Positions 7,319 to 14,961 of a DNA stretch of 30,630 nt are shown here, one piece after another. This DNA is from Tetragenococcus sp041859945 (GTDB taxonomy: Bacteria > Bacillota > Bacilli > Lactobacillales > Enterococcaceae), in assembly GCA_041859945.1 (NCBI GenBank), contig JBFLGC010000031.1, forward strand, positions 1-30,630, given 5' to 3'. How positions within the stretch are numbered: position 1 is the first letter of the stretch; each line of letters begins with the position of its first letter. Below the pieces are notes generated by a model that was not told the DNA's origin, did not search any database, and saw nothing but the letters and a program-made list of their open reading frames with translations. The translations under genes were made by a program, and so were the position numbers.

Positions 7319-7377
7319 TTGACGATTTTCAAATTTCTGTCTATACTGTGCTTATATAATATATACAGTGTAGACAG
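7319..7377 (+). promoter_or_regulatory. promoter and operator of the ytrA-like operon
   Basis: TTGACG (7319-7324) and TATACT (7342-7347) are 17 bases apart. CTGTCTATACTGT (7337-7349) and ACAGTGTAGACAG (7365-7377) form a near-perfect inverted repeat (one mismatch) that covers the -10 and the start of the transcript, the arrangement expected for autorepression by the GntR protein encoded next. Confidence 0.85.
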
Positions 7378-7393
7378 ATTGGAGGTCAGTCGT

Positions 7394-7774
7394 TTGGAAA
7401 TCATTATTAGCAATGCAGTCGACAAACCGATTTATGAGCAAATCGTCTCACAAATCAAAGAAATGATCATGCGTGGGGACTTAACTGAAGGCGAGGCCCT
7501 TCCTTCTATGCGAAAATTGGCCAAGAGCCTTCACGTCAGCGTGATCACGACCCAAAAAGCTTATGAAGTCTTATTGCGTGATGGCTTCATAGAAACAATA
7601 CCAGCCAAAGGGACCTTTGTATCGCGGACCAACAAAGAATTTATTTTAGAGGAAAATAGACGACGGATCGAAGCTTTATTAATAGAAGCTATCGATTTAG
7701 CAAAAGAAAATGGCCTTACTAGCGCTGAATTAGACAAGCTTTTGAACGTCTTATATGAGGAGGATGGAGAATGA
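7394..7774 (+). CDS. GntR family (YtrA subfamily) repressor
   Basis: 126 residues from a TTG at 7394, chosen because GGAGGT sits seven bases ahead and the upstream part of the frame is promoter and operator. An N-terminal winged helix (about residues 8-75) shows the GntR signature: KPIYEQIVSQIKEMI, PSMRKLAKSLHVS, and the wing ending IPAKGTFVS. The short C-terminal region (about 78-126) is helical with no ligand-binding domain, as in YtrA-type regulators of ABC operons. It overlaps the ATPase gene by four bases (ATGA). It most likely represses its own operon in response to a cell-envelope or peptide signal; the signal is unknown. Confidence 0.9.
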   Translation: MEIIISNAVDKPIYEQIVSQIKEMIMRGDLTEGEALPSMRKLAKSLHVSVITTQKAYEVLLRDGFIETIPAKGTFVSRTNKEFILEENRRRIEALLIEAIDLAKENGLTSAELDKLLNVLYEEDGE

Positions 7775-8637
7775 AAAATGCAGTTGTAGTCAAAAATTTA
7801 GCAAAAAATTTTGCTGACTTTTCCTTAGACGGAATCGATTTAGAGATTCCAGAAGGCAGTGTCTTTGGTCTAGTCGGTGAAAATGGCGCTGGTAAATCGA
7901 CGCTCATCAACTCAATACTAGGGATCAGTAATGCTAACTATGACGAATTACGTTATTTTGGTAAGGATTTTGGCTCGAATCAAAAAGCAATCAAGGAGCA
8001 GCTGGCAGTCATCTTTGATCAATGCCATTATGATCCTGAGTTCACACCCAAAATAATCGGTTCTATCTTGAAACACTCCTATCAAAGTTGGGATTCACAA
8101 AAATTTTCTACTTTGCTCGAACGATTTGAGATCCCCACCAAGAAAAAACTGAAAAATTTTTCGCGCGGAATGAAAATGAAACTCGAATTTGCGATGGCTT
8201 TGAGCCACGATACCAAATTGCTGATTTTAGACGAAGCCACTAGTGGCTTAGATCCTGTCTTTCGTGATGATATCTTAGAAATTTTACGTATCTACAGCGA
8301 AGACGAACACCACACTGTTTTGATGTCGAGCCACATCACGAGCGACTTGGACAAAATCGCTGATTATGTTGCCTTTATCCATAATGGAAAACTACTTTTT
8401 GTAAAAAGTTATGATGCGATCCGTGAAGACTATGGGATCATCACCTGTGGCAAAGAAGCCTTTGAATCATTGAACAAAGCCGATATCGTCGCCTATCGCA
8501 CCAATGATTTTTCCGTCAAAGTCCTCATTCAGAATAAACAAACCTTGGCCCCCAAAAGACGTGATCTTACTTTAGAAAATGCGACATTAGAGGATATTTT
8601 GTTGTTCACTTTGAAAGGAGAATCTGTTCTATGTTAG
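7771..8637 (+). CDS. ABC transporter ATP-binding protein (YtrB-like)
   Basis: 288 residues. Walker A GENGAGKST (36-44), a variant signature FSRGM (130-134), Walker B LLILDE (150-155) and the H-loop in MSSHITSD give a complete ATPase of the drug/peptide exporter type (CcmA-like COG1131). The C-terminal 70 residues form an extra domain of low similarity. It is encoded between a YtrA regulator and a six-helix permease and overlaps both, so the proteins probably form one membrane complex with two ATPases and two permeases. Similar GntR-ABC-permease operons in Firmicutes respond to cell-wall antibiotics or export cytotoxic peptides. Confidence 0.9.
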   Translation: MKNAVVVKNLAKNFADFSLDGIDLEIPEGSVFGLVGENGAGKSTLINSILGISNANYDELRYFGKDFGSNQKAIKEQLAVIFDQCHYDPEFTPKIIGSILKHSYQSWDSQKFSTLLERFEIPTKKKLKNFSRGMKMKLEFAMALSHDTKLLILDEATSGLDPVFRDDILEILRIYSEDEHHTVLMSSHITSDLDKIADYVAFIHNGKLLFVKSYDAIREDYGIITCGKEAFESLNKADIVAYRTNDFSVKVLIQNKQTLAPKRRDLTLENATLEDILLFTLKGESVLC

Positions 8638-9287
8638 GGATCATAACTAAAGACTTGTACCAAAATTTTTGTATCCGGAAAAACAGTTTAAGCTTTGCCT
8701 TTAACTATCTCGTTCTCTTTTATTTGCTTCTGTCAAAAAACAATTACGTTTATTTCTTTACTGCTTTAGTTTTAGTGCCGATGTCGATGGCTCCTTTTCT
8801 GATTCAATTTTCAAGTGAACGTGATAACATCAGCCATTTTGAGAAAACTCAACTCACACTACCAGTATCGAAAAAAGAAGTCATTACTGTGAAATACGGC
8901 TTGGGTCTGTTCTATAGTCTGATAAATACCGGATTGGTCTTGCTCGGTGTGCTCTACCAAAGCTTTTTCACTAAAGCATTGAATCCTAGAATCGATCTGT
9001 ACTTGATACTGGGCTGCTCGATCCTATCACTATTTTCAGTGGCCATCAATTATTTGGCAACGATCATCTTAGGAACAAAAGCAATTCTTATTTATCTTAT
9101 TTTTGCTGGCTCTGGCATACTTATGTGGTTTGCCGATCCGATTTTCGATTTTATAGCAAAACTGGTCCACAATTTCAGTTCTTATGCGTTCCCCTTCTTC
9201 TTAATTACTTTTTTGCTTGCTTCACTGACTTTAGTAGTAAGTTATTGGATCGCATGTCGCTATTATGAGAAAAAAGAAATCCACTAA
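8631..9287 (+). CDS. ABC-2 type transporter permease
   Basis: 218 residues with six hydrophobic segments (approximately 22-38, 43-62, 86-108, 119-140, 145-170 and 188-210), the size and topology of an ABC-2 family permease paired with YtrB-like ATPases. The start ATG at 8631 overlaps the ATPase stop by seven bases and has GGAG inside the ATPase end. No substrate-binding protein or second permease follows; an unusual feature is that no good terminator is seen after the stop, and the next 390 bases hold only a possible gene remnant. Confidence 0.8.
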   Translation: MLGIITKDLYQNFCIRKNSLSFAFNYLVLFYLLLSKNNYVYFFTALVLVPMSMAPFLIQFSSERDNISHFEKTQLTLPVSKKEVITVKYGLGLFYSLINTGLVLLGVLYQSFFTKALNPRIDLYLILGCSILSLFSVAINYLATIILGTKAILIYLIFAGSGILMWFADPIFDFIAKLVHNFSSYAFPFFLITFLLASLTLVVSYWIACRYYEKKEIH

Positions 9288-9321
9288 GCAAGCTAGTATA
9301 GTTAATATTCATAAGAAAAGC

Positions 9322-9611
9322 TCAAGTCATCACTTTTTTATCAAGACTATTGCTTGGTCGCGCAATCTTTTGGACCACGTTCCTCACAGGTTTACATTTT
9401 CTCTATGGCCCAGTTTGAGCAAGGAGATTTAGTGGTAGCAGTGGCTTTATTGACGCTTAAATTTCCACCTCATCGTGAGCAGATCACATTTTTTAAAGAT
9501 CAGCTTTATCTCGGGCTCGAAAGTGAGGCTAGTGCTTACTGGCAAAAGACGCCACCGATCGAAGCGATTTTGGTCTTGTCGCTAAAAAGTCTCTTGCCAC
9601 CAATCAGCTGA
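9322..9611 (+). pseudogene. possible decayed coding remnant
   Basis: Two short frames read as plausible protein. One (about 9322-9420) gives a hydrophobic stretch, LLLGRAIFWTTFLTGLHFLY, and stops; a second, shifted frame (9402-9611, beginning MAQFEQGDLVVAVALL) continues for about 70 codons. No ribosome site precedes either and I recognise no family. It could be a frameshifted fragment of a former gene beyond the ABC permease, or chance. Confidence 0.2.
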
Positions 9612-9678
9612 TTTACTTCAATCTTCCCAGCTAATATTGGATAGTCCACTATTTTCGAAAAGTTCGCAAGGTATCCTT

Positions 9679-9847
9679 AGTGCCTGTCACACAAGACCAT
9701 CATAGGCACTCGCTTTTCCAATTCGGGTACCTTTCATCTTCTTGAAGTATTTCCTACCATAAACTTACCGCTCAAGCGTTTTTTCGAACTAATAAGACTG
9801 ATTGGCTAAGCTTATAACGGCACCAAAAAGATATACTTCTTTAATAG
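9679..9847. repeat. dispersed repeat, copy A
   Basis: Starts with an AGTGCCT/AGGCACT hairpin (9679-9685 and 9704-9710), then CGCTTTTCCA, GGTACCTT, ACCATAAACTTAC, GCGTTTTTTCG and ends TTTAATAG. The same blocks in the same order occur at 25021-25234. It lies just beyond the terminator of the aldo/keto reductase gene. Confidence 0.75.
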
Positions 9848-9856
9848 TTTAAAAAA

Positions 9857-9885
9857 ATCGCGGAGAACTTAGCATTCTCCGCGAT
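9857..9885. terminator. bidirectional terminator
   Basis: ATCGCGGAGAA and TTCTCCGCGAT form a perfect 11-bp stem with a 7-base loop and A/T runs on both sides, directly after the aldo/keto reductase stop on the minus strand. Confidence 0.92.
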
Positions 9886-9889
9886 TTTT

Positions 9890-10732
9890 TTATTTTGCAT
9901 CTGGATCTGAAGCCGTACCAGCTCTTCCTTCTAAGGCATCGATGGCTGCCATATCGACTTTACTTAATTCAAAATCAAACAATTCAGCATTTTCTTTGAT
10001 TCGCTCAGCGTGGACTGATTTTGGTAAGGGTAAAAAGCCATGTTGCAAACTCCAGCGTAAAACGACTTGGGCCACGCTCTTATCGTAATTTGCGGCGATT
10101 TCTTGTAATTCAGGAATAGTAAAAATCTTACCCGTTCCAAGGGGACTATAGGCTTCACTCAAAATTTCATGCGCTGTATTATAGGCCACGACTTCTTCTT
10201 GACGATCGCTTGGATTTAAAAAGATTTGATTGACCACAGGCTTGATGCGAGCATTTCCCAATAAGGCATCGAGGTGGTGACCACGAAAATTCGAGACGCC
10301 AATGGCACGGATCTTACCGGCATCGACAGCTTCTTCCATCGCTTGCCAAGTTTGACTGTTGGCTTCTTGCCAATGATCCCGAAATTCTTTAGGGTTGGGC
10401 CAATGGATCAAATATAGATCTAAGTAGTCGACACCGAGTCTTTCAAGAGATTCATCGATGGCTTTTTTAGCCAATTCATAGGAATGATTTTTATTCCAAA
10501 GTTTTGTAGTCAAAAAGATTTCGTCCCGAGGAACGTCACTCTTAGTGATCCCGCGTCCTACCGATTCTTCATTGCCATAAGCTGCCGCCGTATCGATATG
10601 ACGATAACCTGTTTTCAAAGCTTCTAAAACTGATTTTTCAGCGACCTCGCCATCAGGAGTTTGCCAAGTACCAAAGCCTACGATCGGGATTTTGACCCCA
10701 TTTGCTAAAGTATACGTATCTTTTAAAGTCAT
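9890..10732 (-). CDS. aldo/keto reductase
   Basis: 280 residues from ATG at 10732, picked because GGAGGAAG precedes it; the frame could extend upstream but without a ribosome site. The AKR fold is complete with the canonical catalytic tetrad D47, Y52, K77 and H110 (DTAAAYGNEE, LTTKLWN, LYLIHWPNP). It resembles the AKR5-type 2,5-diketo-gluconate/glyoxal reductases common in Firmicutes, which reduce small aldehydes and ketones with NADPH in the cytoplasm. It stands alone between two regions of opposite orientation and has its own terminator. The physiological substrate cannot be deduced. Confidence 0.92.
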   Translation of the reverse strand: MTLKDTYTLANGVKIPIVGFGTWQTPDGEVAEKSVLEALKTGYRHIDTAAAYGNEESVGRGITKSDVPRDEIFLTTKLWNKNHSYELAKKAIDESLERLGVDYLDLYLIHWPNPKEFRDHWQEANSQTWQAMEEAVDAGKIRAIGVSNFRGHHLDALLGNARIKPVVNQIFLNPSDRQEEVVAYNTAHEILSEAYSPLGTGKIFTIPELQEIAANYDKSVAQVVLRWSLQHGFLPLPKSVHAERIKENAELFDFELSKVDMAAIDALEGRAGTASDPDAK

Positions 10733-11000
10733 GAAACTTCCTCCTCTTTCTTTGCTTTCACTTACTAGCTTACAACATTTAGCACTACTTGTCATTTAGA
10801 AAAGTTTCTCTACAATTTGAGTTTGAAATAGTAATTGTGGCGGAAGAAAAGAATCTCTAGCACCACAAGTGTTTTATTTAGAAAAATGGTCTACTCAATA
10901 GCTAGTTAATCATTTTATACATTTTTTCTTACATCCGATCTATATTTATACATAAATAACAATTAAATTCAAAAAAATAGTATAAAAAATCAAAAAAGCC

Positions 11001-11029
11001 TTGCAATTTTATTTCCATTGGATTAATAT
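11001..11029 (+). promoter_or_regulatory. promoter of the amino-acid ABC operon
   Basis: TTGCAA (11001-11006) and TAATAT (11024-11029) with a 17-base spacer, 50 bases before the permease ATG. The gap 10733-11078 holds otherwise only AT-rich sequence and presumably the reductase promoter, which I could not place. Confidence 0.65.
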
Positions 11030-11078
11030 ACATTTCATAGCAATTATATCTATTTTTATACATGAAGGAGGAGTTTTT

Positions 11079-11786
11079 ATGCCATTCCTTGGCATCGCCT
11101 TAAATTTTGGCAAAATGATCAAGTGGATCCCGACTTTTTTGGATGGGACCGTCGTAACGATCGTTTTATCGCTAATGACTGTTATCATTGGATCCATTCT
11201 AGGTTTAGCCGCCACTTTGATGAAGCAATCCCAAAATAAGTTTTTAAAAGCTTGGGCAGCTATCTACACACAAGTCATTCGCGGAACGCCACTTCTGGTA
11301 CAGCTGTTCATTTGGCTTTATGGCTTGCCTTTGATTGGTCTTAGTTTACCCGCTATCCCAGCTTTAGGCACGGTCTATGGCTCACGTGAATTTATCACTG
11401 CCATCGCCGCTTTGTCGCTCAATTCGGGTGCTTATGTCTGCGAACTTTTGAGAGGTGGACTGAATTCGATCGATAAAGGCCAAATGGAAGCGGGTCGCTC
11501 GCTTGGTTTGAGTAAACGTGAAACTATGCAAGCCATCATCATTCCCCAAGCGATCCGCGTCATCATTCCAGGTCTCGGAAATGAATTTATATCCATGATC
11601 AAAGAATCCTCCATTGTCTCCGTCGTCGGGATCTTTGATGTGATGTACACCAGTAACATCGTCAAGGCAGCCACCTTTTCCGTCTTTGAACCCTTGATCA
11701 TCGTGGCCTTGATCTACTTTGTCCTGACCTTTACCTTGACCCTTTTGATCAATCAAATAGAAAAGAGGTTGAATATCTATGTTTAA
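11079..11786 (+). CDS. polar amino-acid ABC transporter permease
   Basis: 235 residues, start ATG at 11079 behind GAAGGAGGAG; the frame upstream runs through the promoter. It is a His/Glu/Gln/Arg/opine-type permease: the hydrophobic N-terminus, the conserved VIRGTPLLVQLF segment, and the EAA loop AGRSLGLSKRETMQAIIIPQ that docks on the ATPase. About five membrane helices. It overlaps the ATPase gene by eight bases. The only permease in the operon, so it probably forms a homodimer. The substrate is a polar or branched amino acid, or a derivative, given the M20 enzyme downstream. Confidence 0.93.
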   Translation: MPFLGIALNFGKMIKWIPTFLDGTVVTIVLSLMTVIIGSILGLAATLMKQSQNKFLKAWAAIYTQVIRGTPLLVQLFIWLYGLPLIGLSLPAIPALGTVYGSREFITAIAALSLNSGAYVCELLRGGLNSIDKGQMEAGRSLGLSKRETMQAIIIPQAIRVIIPGLGNEFISMIKESSIVSVVGIFDVMYTSNIVKAATFSVFEPLIIVALIYFVLTFTLTLLINQIEKRLNIYV

Positions 11787-12513
11787 AACCCATGATTTAT
11801 GCAAAAACTACGGGGACTTAGAAGTTTTAAAGAATATTTCGACCGAGATCGCACAAGGCGAGACTATTGCCGTCATAGGGCCATCGGGGTCCGGCAAATC
11901 GACTTTCTTACGCTGTTTAAATCTTTTGGAAGAACCGACTAGCGGAGAAATCTATTTTAAAGATACCTTGTTGACAGACTCGAAATTGAAAGAGAAAGAA
12001 ATCGATACAATCCGCGAAGATATTGGCATGGTTTTTCAACATTTCAACCTATTTCCCAATATGACGGTCTTAGATAACATCACCTTGGCACCGATCAAAC
12101 GTAAAGGCTATAGCAAAGCACAGGCGGCAGAAAAAGCCGAAGAACTTCTAAAAACAGTCGGCCTGCTCGATAAAAAAGACGTCTACCCCAATAAACTTTC
12201 TGGTGGTCAAAAACAACGGGTCGCGATCGCCCGCGCTTTAGCTATGGAACCCGAAGTCATGCTCTTTGATGAACCGACTTCAGCTTTGGATCCTGAAATG
12301 GTCAAAGAAGTCTTAGTCGTGATCCAAGAATTAGCCAAAAGTAACCTGACCACGATCATCGTGACGCATGAAATGAATTTTGCCCGTCAAGTCGCTTCCC
12401 GAGTCCTCTTTATCGACCAAGGAAATATCTTAGAAGACGGCACACCTGAAGGCATATTTGACCATCCGGCCCAAGATCGAACGAAAGAATTTATCGAAAA
12501 AATAACTTTTTAG
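11779..12513 (+). CDS. polar amino-acid ABC transporter ATP-binding protein (GlnQ-like)
   Basis: 244 residues, standard for GlnQ/HisP-type ATPases. Walker A GPSGSGKST (34-42), Q-loop FQHFNLFPNMT (86-96), signature LSGGQ (140-144), Walker B MLFDEP (161-166) and H-loop VTHEM are all intact. Gene order permease-ATPase-binding lipoprotein with overlaps of eight bases upstream and a 13-base gap downstream makes a single importer. Confidence 0.95.
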   Translation: MFKTHDLCKNYGDLEVLKNISTEIAQGETIAVIGPSGSGKSTFLRCLNLLEEPTSGEIYFKDTLLTDSKLKEKEIDTIREDIGMVFQHFNLFPNMTVLDNITLAPIKRKGYSKAQAAEKAEELLKTVGLLDKKDVYPNKLSGGQKQRVAIARALAMEPEVMLFDEPTSALDPEMVKEVLVVIQELAKSNLTTIIVTHEMNFARQVASRVLFIDQGNILEDGTPEGIFDHPAQDRTKEFIEKITF

Positions 12514-12526
12514 ATTGGAGAAAATA

Positions 12527-13408
12527 ATGATGAAGCACAAATTAACTAACTTAATTCTACTTGTGACCACACTCATTTTCGGCCTTGCCGCTTGTGGTGG
12601 ACAAACCGAAGACAGTTCGACCAAAAGCGGCGGTGAAGATCAACTTGCTAAGATAAAAGCCGCTGGAAAATTAGTTATCGGCACTTCACCTGATTTTCCA
12701 CCGTCTGAATTTTATATTTTAAATGATGACGGTAAAAAAGAAATCGTAGGCTTTGACATTTCGCTTGCCCAAGCGGTCGCTGAAAAGATCGGTGTCGACC
12801 TCGAAATCAAAGCGACGGATTTCAATGGAGTCATTGCCAATATCCAAGCAGCTAGTGTCGACTTTGGGCTCTCAGGGTTTGCTTGGACCGAAGAAAGAGA
12901 AGCCGTGATGGACTTTTCTGATGGTTATCAACAAGAAGCTAGTGAAGGCTTTCAAGGTATTCTGACAACAAAAGCAAGCGCCGAAAAATATGCGACCTTA
13001 GATGATTTAAAAGCAGCCAACTTAACGTTCGGTGCTCAAGGGGGCTCGATTCAATTTGAAACAGCCTCAGAATTGACTGCAACTAGTAATATCAAGCAAT
13101 TTGGGACCGTTGATGCTGCTATTTTGGCCTTAAATTCTGGTGATATCCAGGCGATGACTGTCTCGACGTCCTCGGTCGAACCCCTGCTCACGACTTTTCC
13201 TGAGCTTACGATCTTACCAAAAGACGGTTTCGATCTCGATCCTGAAGAAAAGTATTCAAAAAACGTGATCGGTTTTCCTAAAGAAAATGACAACACTAGC
13301 TTGATCGAACTGGTCAATCAAGTGATCCAAGAGAATAAAGACAATGGTAATTTTGAAAAATGGCATTCTGAAGCAATCGAACAATCCAAAAATGCCCTCG
13401 ATGAATAG
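12527..13408 (+). CDS. amino-acid ABC transporter substrate-binding lipoprotein
   Basis: 293 residues from the first of two consecutive ATG codons, behind TTGGAG; the second ATG (12530) is equally spaced. A lipoprotein signal peptide ends in the lipobox LAAC with Cys23, so the protein is anchored to the outer face of the membrane. The rest is a bacterial SBP family 3 fold: GKLVIGTSPDFPPSEF, GFDISLAQAVAEKIG, and DFGLSGFAWTEEREAVMDFS. These proteins bind polar amino acids; residues in the pocket are not diagnostic by eye. Confidence 0.93.
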   Translation: MMKHKLTNLILLVTTLIFGLAACGGQTEDSSTKSGGEDQLAKIKAAGKLVIGTSPDFPPSEFYILNDDGKKEIVGFDISLAQAVAEKIGVDLEIKATDFNGVIANIQAASVDFGLSGFAWTEEREAVMDFSDGYQQEASEGFQGILTTKASAEKYATLDDLKAANLTFGAQGGSIQFETASELTATSNIKQFGTVDAAILALNSGDIQAMTVSTSSVEPLLTTFPELTILPKDGFDLDPEEKYSKNVIGFPKENDNTSLIELVNQVIQENKDNGNFEKWHSEAIEQSKNALDE

Positions 13409-13443
13409 CTGTCATGTTCTTTGATCTAAAAAAATCGCTCCTA

Positions 13444-13483
13444 TTTGTGGATATTGAAAATGATTTTCATCAGTATTCACAAA
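13444..13483. promoter_or_regulatory. hairpin with Fur-like 7-1-7 palindrome
   Basis: TGAAAAT-G-ATTTTCA (13455-13469) is a perfect 7-1-7 inverted repeat, the geometry of Fur-family boxes, with two differences per box from TGATAATNATTATCA. It is nested in a longer dyad, TTTGTGGATA/TATTCACAAA. It may be an operator for the M20 gene or simply a hairpin between the two units; no T-run follows. Confidence 0.4.
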
Positions 13484-13524
13484 AGTAAAACACAGACTGA
13501 AGCAAGAAGAAAGGAAGGATATTT

Positions 13525-14703
13525 ATGACAGCAAAAGAACAAATTTTAAACTCGATCAACGAACATTTAGAGGACTACATGGGCTTAGTTCAAACCATGT
13601 ATGACCATCCTGAAATCGGGAATGAAGAATGGGAAACAATGAAATTATTAGTCGGCTACCTAGATAAAGCCGGTTTTAAAACCACTTCTGGTTATGTGGT
13701 CCCCACTGGCTTTTTAGGCGAATATGATACCGGTAAAGCTGGTCCCACGATCGCCGTGATGTGTGAATACGATGCTCTTCCTGAAGTCGGTCATGGTTGT
13801 GGCCATAATCTGATTGCAGGGATCGGTGTGGCAACAGGAGAAGCCGTCAAACAAGTCATCGATCAATTCGGTGGTAAATTATTGGTTGTCGGTACGCCCG
13901 CCGAAGAAAATTTTGGGGGCAAGGTCAGCATGTCAGAGGCTGGTGTTTTCGATGAAGTTGATGCGGCTTTAATGGTCCATCCCGGAAGCAAAAATGGCGT
14001 TGGCGGTCGTTCCAGTGCCTTAAATCCGATCAAATTCGAATTCTTTGGTAAAAATGCCCATGCTTGTAATGCGCAAGCAGGGGCCTCAGCTTTGGATGCG
14101 GCGGTCATGAGCTACCTCCAAATCAACTTACTGCGTCAATTCGTCGATTCTGGCACCTTTATCCATGGCGTCATCAAAGATGGGGGGGAGGCGGCCAATG
14201 TCATCCCGGCCTACGCTTCCCTAGAATATTATTTTCGGGCTCCAACCATGGCTTATGCCAAAAAAATGACGCAAAAAGCCATTGAAGCCGTTGATGGTAT
14301 TTGTCTAGCTAATCATGTGACTTACAAAACGTCGACCTATGAATGTCCTTATGAGGATACGGTCGTCAACTACAAATTGGCCGAGATCTTGACGGAAAAA
14401 TATCAAGAACTAGGTGTCGAAAATGTCCAACCAGTCGACGAAAACTACGGTGGCTCGACGGATGTCGGTGCCGTGAGCTATCGGTGCCCTACGATCCAAG
14501 GTAACATCAAGATCGTCGGCGAAGAAATCAGTGCCCATACCAAAGAAATGGCCGCAGCGACCATCACCCCAGTTGGCCGCCAAGCTTTAAAAGACGCCGC
14601 TGGTGGATTGGCTTTGACCATTTTAGAATTACTAGAAGATCCTAAGCAACTAGCTGCTATGAAAGCTGAATTTGAAGCAACCATTGCGGAATTGAAGGCT
14701 TGA
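13525..14703 (+). CDS. M20 family metallopeptidase / amidohydrolase
   Basis: 392 residues of the M20D type (aminoacylase, AbgB-like). The metal site is visible in GHGCGHN (89-95), the catalytic Glu in PAEEN (125-129), and HP at the start of the third motif (MVHPG). The dimerisation domain lies at about 180-290. Such enzymes hydrolyse N-acyl amino acids, aminobenzoyl-glutamate or small dipeptides in the cytoplasm. It follows the ABC importer by 116 bases in the same direction, with AAGGAAGG before the ATG, which suggests the importer brings in the substrate or its product. It ends at a strong terminator. Confidence 0.9.
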   Translation: MTAKEQILNSINEHLEDYMGLVQTMYDHPEIGNEEWETMKLLVGYLDKAGFKTTSGYVVPTGFLGEYDTGKAGPTIAVMCEYDALPEVGHGCGHNLIAGIGVATGEAVKQVIDQFGGKLLVVGTPAEENFGGKVSMSEAGVFDEVDAALMVHPGSKNGVGGRSSALNPIKFEFFGKNAHACNAQAGASALDAAVMSYLQINLLRQFVDSGTFIHGVIKDGGEAANVIPAYASLEYYFRAPTMAYAKKMTQKAIEAVDGICLANHVTYKTSTYECPYEDTVVNYKLAEILTEKYQELGVENVQPVDENYGGSTDVGAVSYRCPTIQGNIKIVGEEISAHTKEMAAATITPVGRQALKDAAGGLALTILELLEDPKQLAAMKAEFEATIAELKA

Positions 14704-14730
14704 ATAAACTGAGCATTTGCTAAAAATAAC

Positions 14731-14775
14731 CGAGCCCCCAAAGGAAAAGCCTTTCGTCCTTTTAGGGCTCGTTTT
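14731..14775 (+). terminator. terminator after the M20 gene
   Basis: CGAGCCC (14731-14737) pairs with GGGCTCG (14765-14771), with AAAGG/CCTTT extending the stem, followed by TTTTGTCT. Confidence 0.85.
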
Positions 14776-14860
14776 GTCTGGTAAGCCAAAAAAAATAAAA
14801 TCTAACCTATGAAAAATCCTAAAGACGTGCTAAGATAACTGAGGACCAAATAATTGAATA

Positions 14861-14933
14861 GACAGTTCGTAACCATCCTGTCGAAAAACAAAACTAGGGA
14901 TAACATAACTTTTACCCCACCTAGCGTAAAAGT
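14861..14933 (+). ncRNA. preQ1-I riboswitch and its expression platform
   Basis: GACAG (14861-14865) and CTGTC (14878-14882) form P1 around the loop TTCGTAACCATC, followed by an A-rich tail and CTAGG (14894-14898), the hallmarks of the class I preQ1 aptamer; loop CC and tail GG can form the pseudoknot. Downstream, ACTTTTAC (14908-14915) pairs perfectly with GTAAAAGT (14926-14933), and its loop CCCACCTAGC contains CCTAG, which competes for the aptamer CTAGG, and CACCT, complementary to part of the ribosome site GGAGGTG. This offers a ligand-dependent switch, most simply at translation. It lies 63 bases or more before the transporter start. Confidence 0.9.
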
Positions 14934-14961
14934 ATTCTTTAATTCAATTGGAGGTGATCAT

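Noticed and set aside
10733..10795. 21-residue extension of the aldo/keto reductase
   Set aside because: GGAGGAAG directly precedes ATG at 10732 and AKR proteins begin at about that residue.
11001..11078. N-terminal extension of the amino-acid permease
   Set aside because: The upstream start codon is the -35 box of the promoter; ATG at 11079 follows GGAGGAG.
11382..11804. 140-codon minus-strand frame opposite the amino-acid permease
   Set aside because: Low-complexity Asp/Gly/His composition typical of an antisense shadow; the plus-strand permease is certain.
14854..14961. Longer reading frame for the queT protein starting at an upstream TTG
   Set aside because: It runs through the preQ1 aptamer and has no ribosome site; TTG at 14962 has an ideal GGAGGTGAT.
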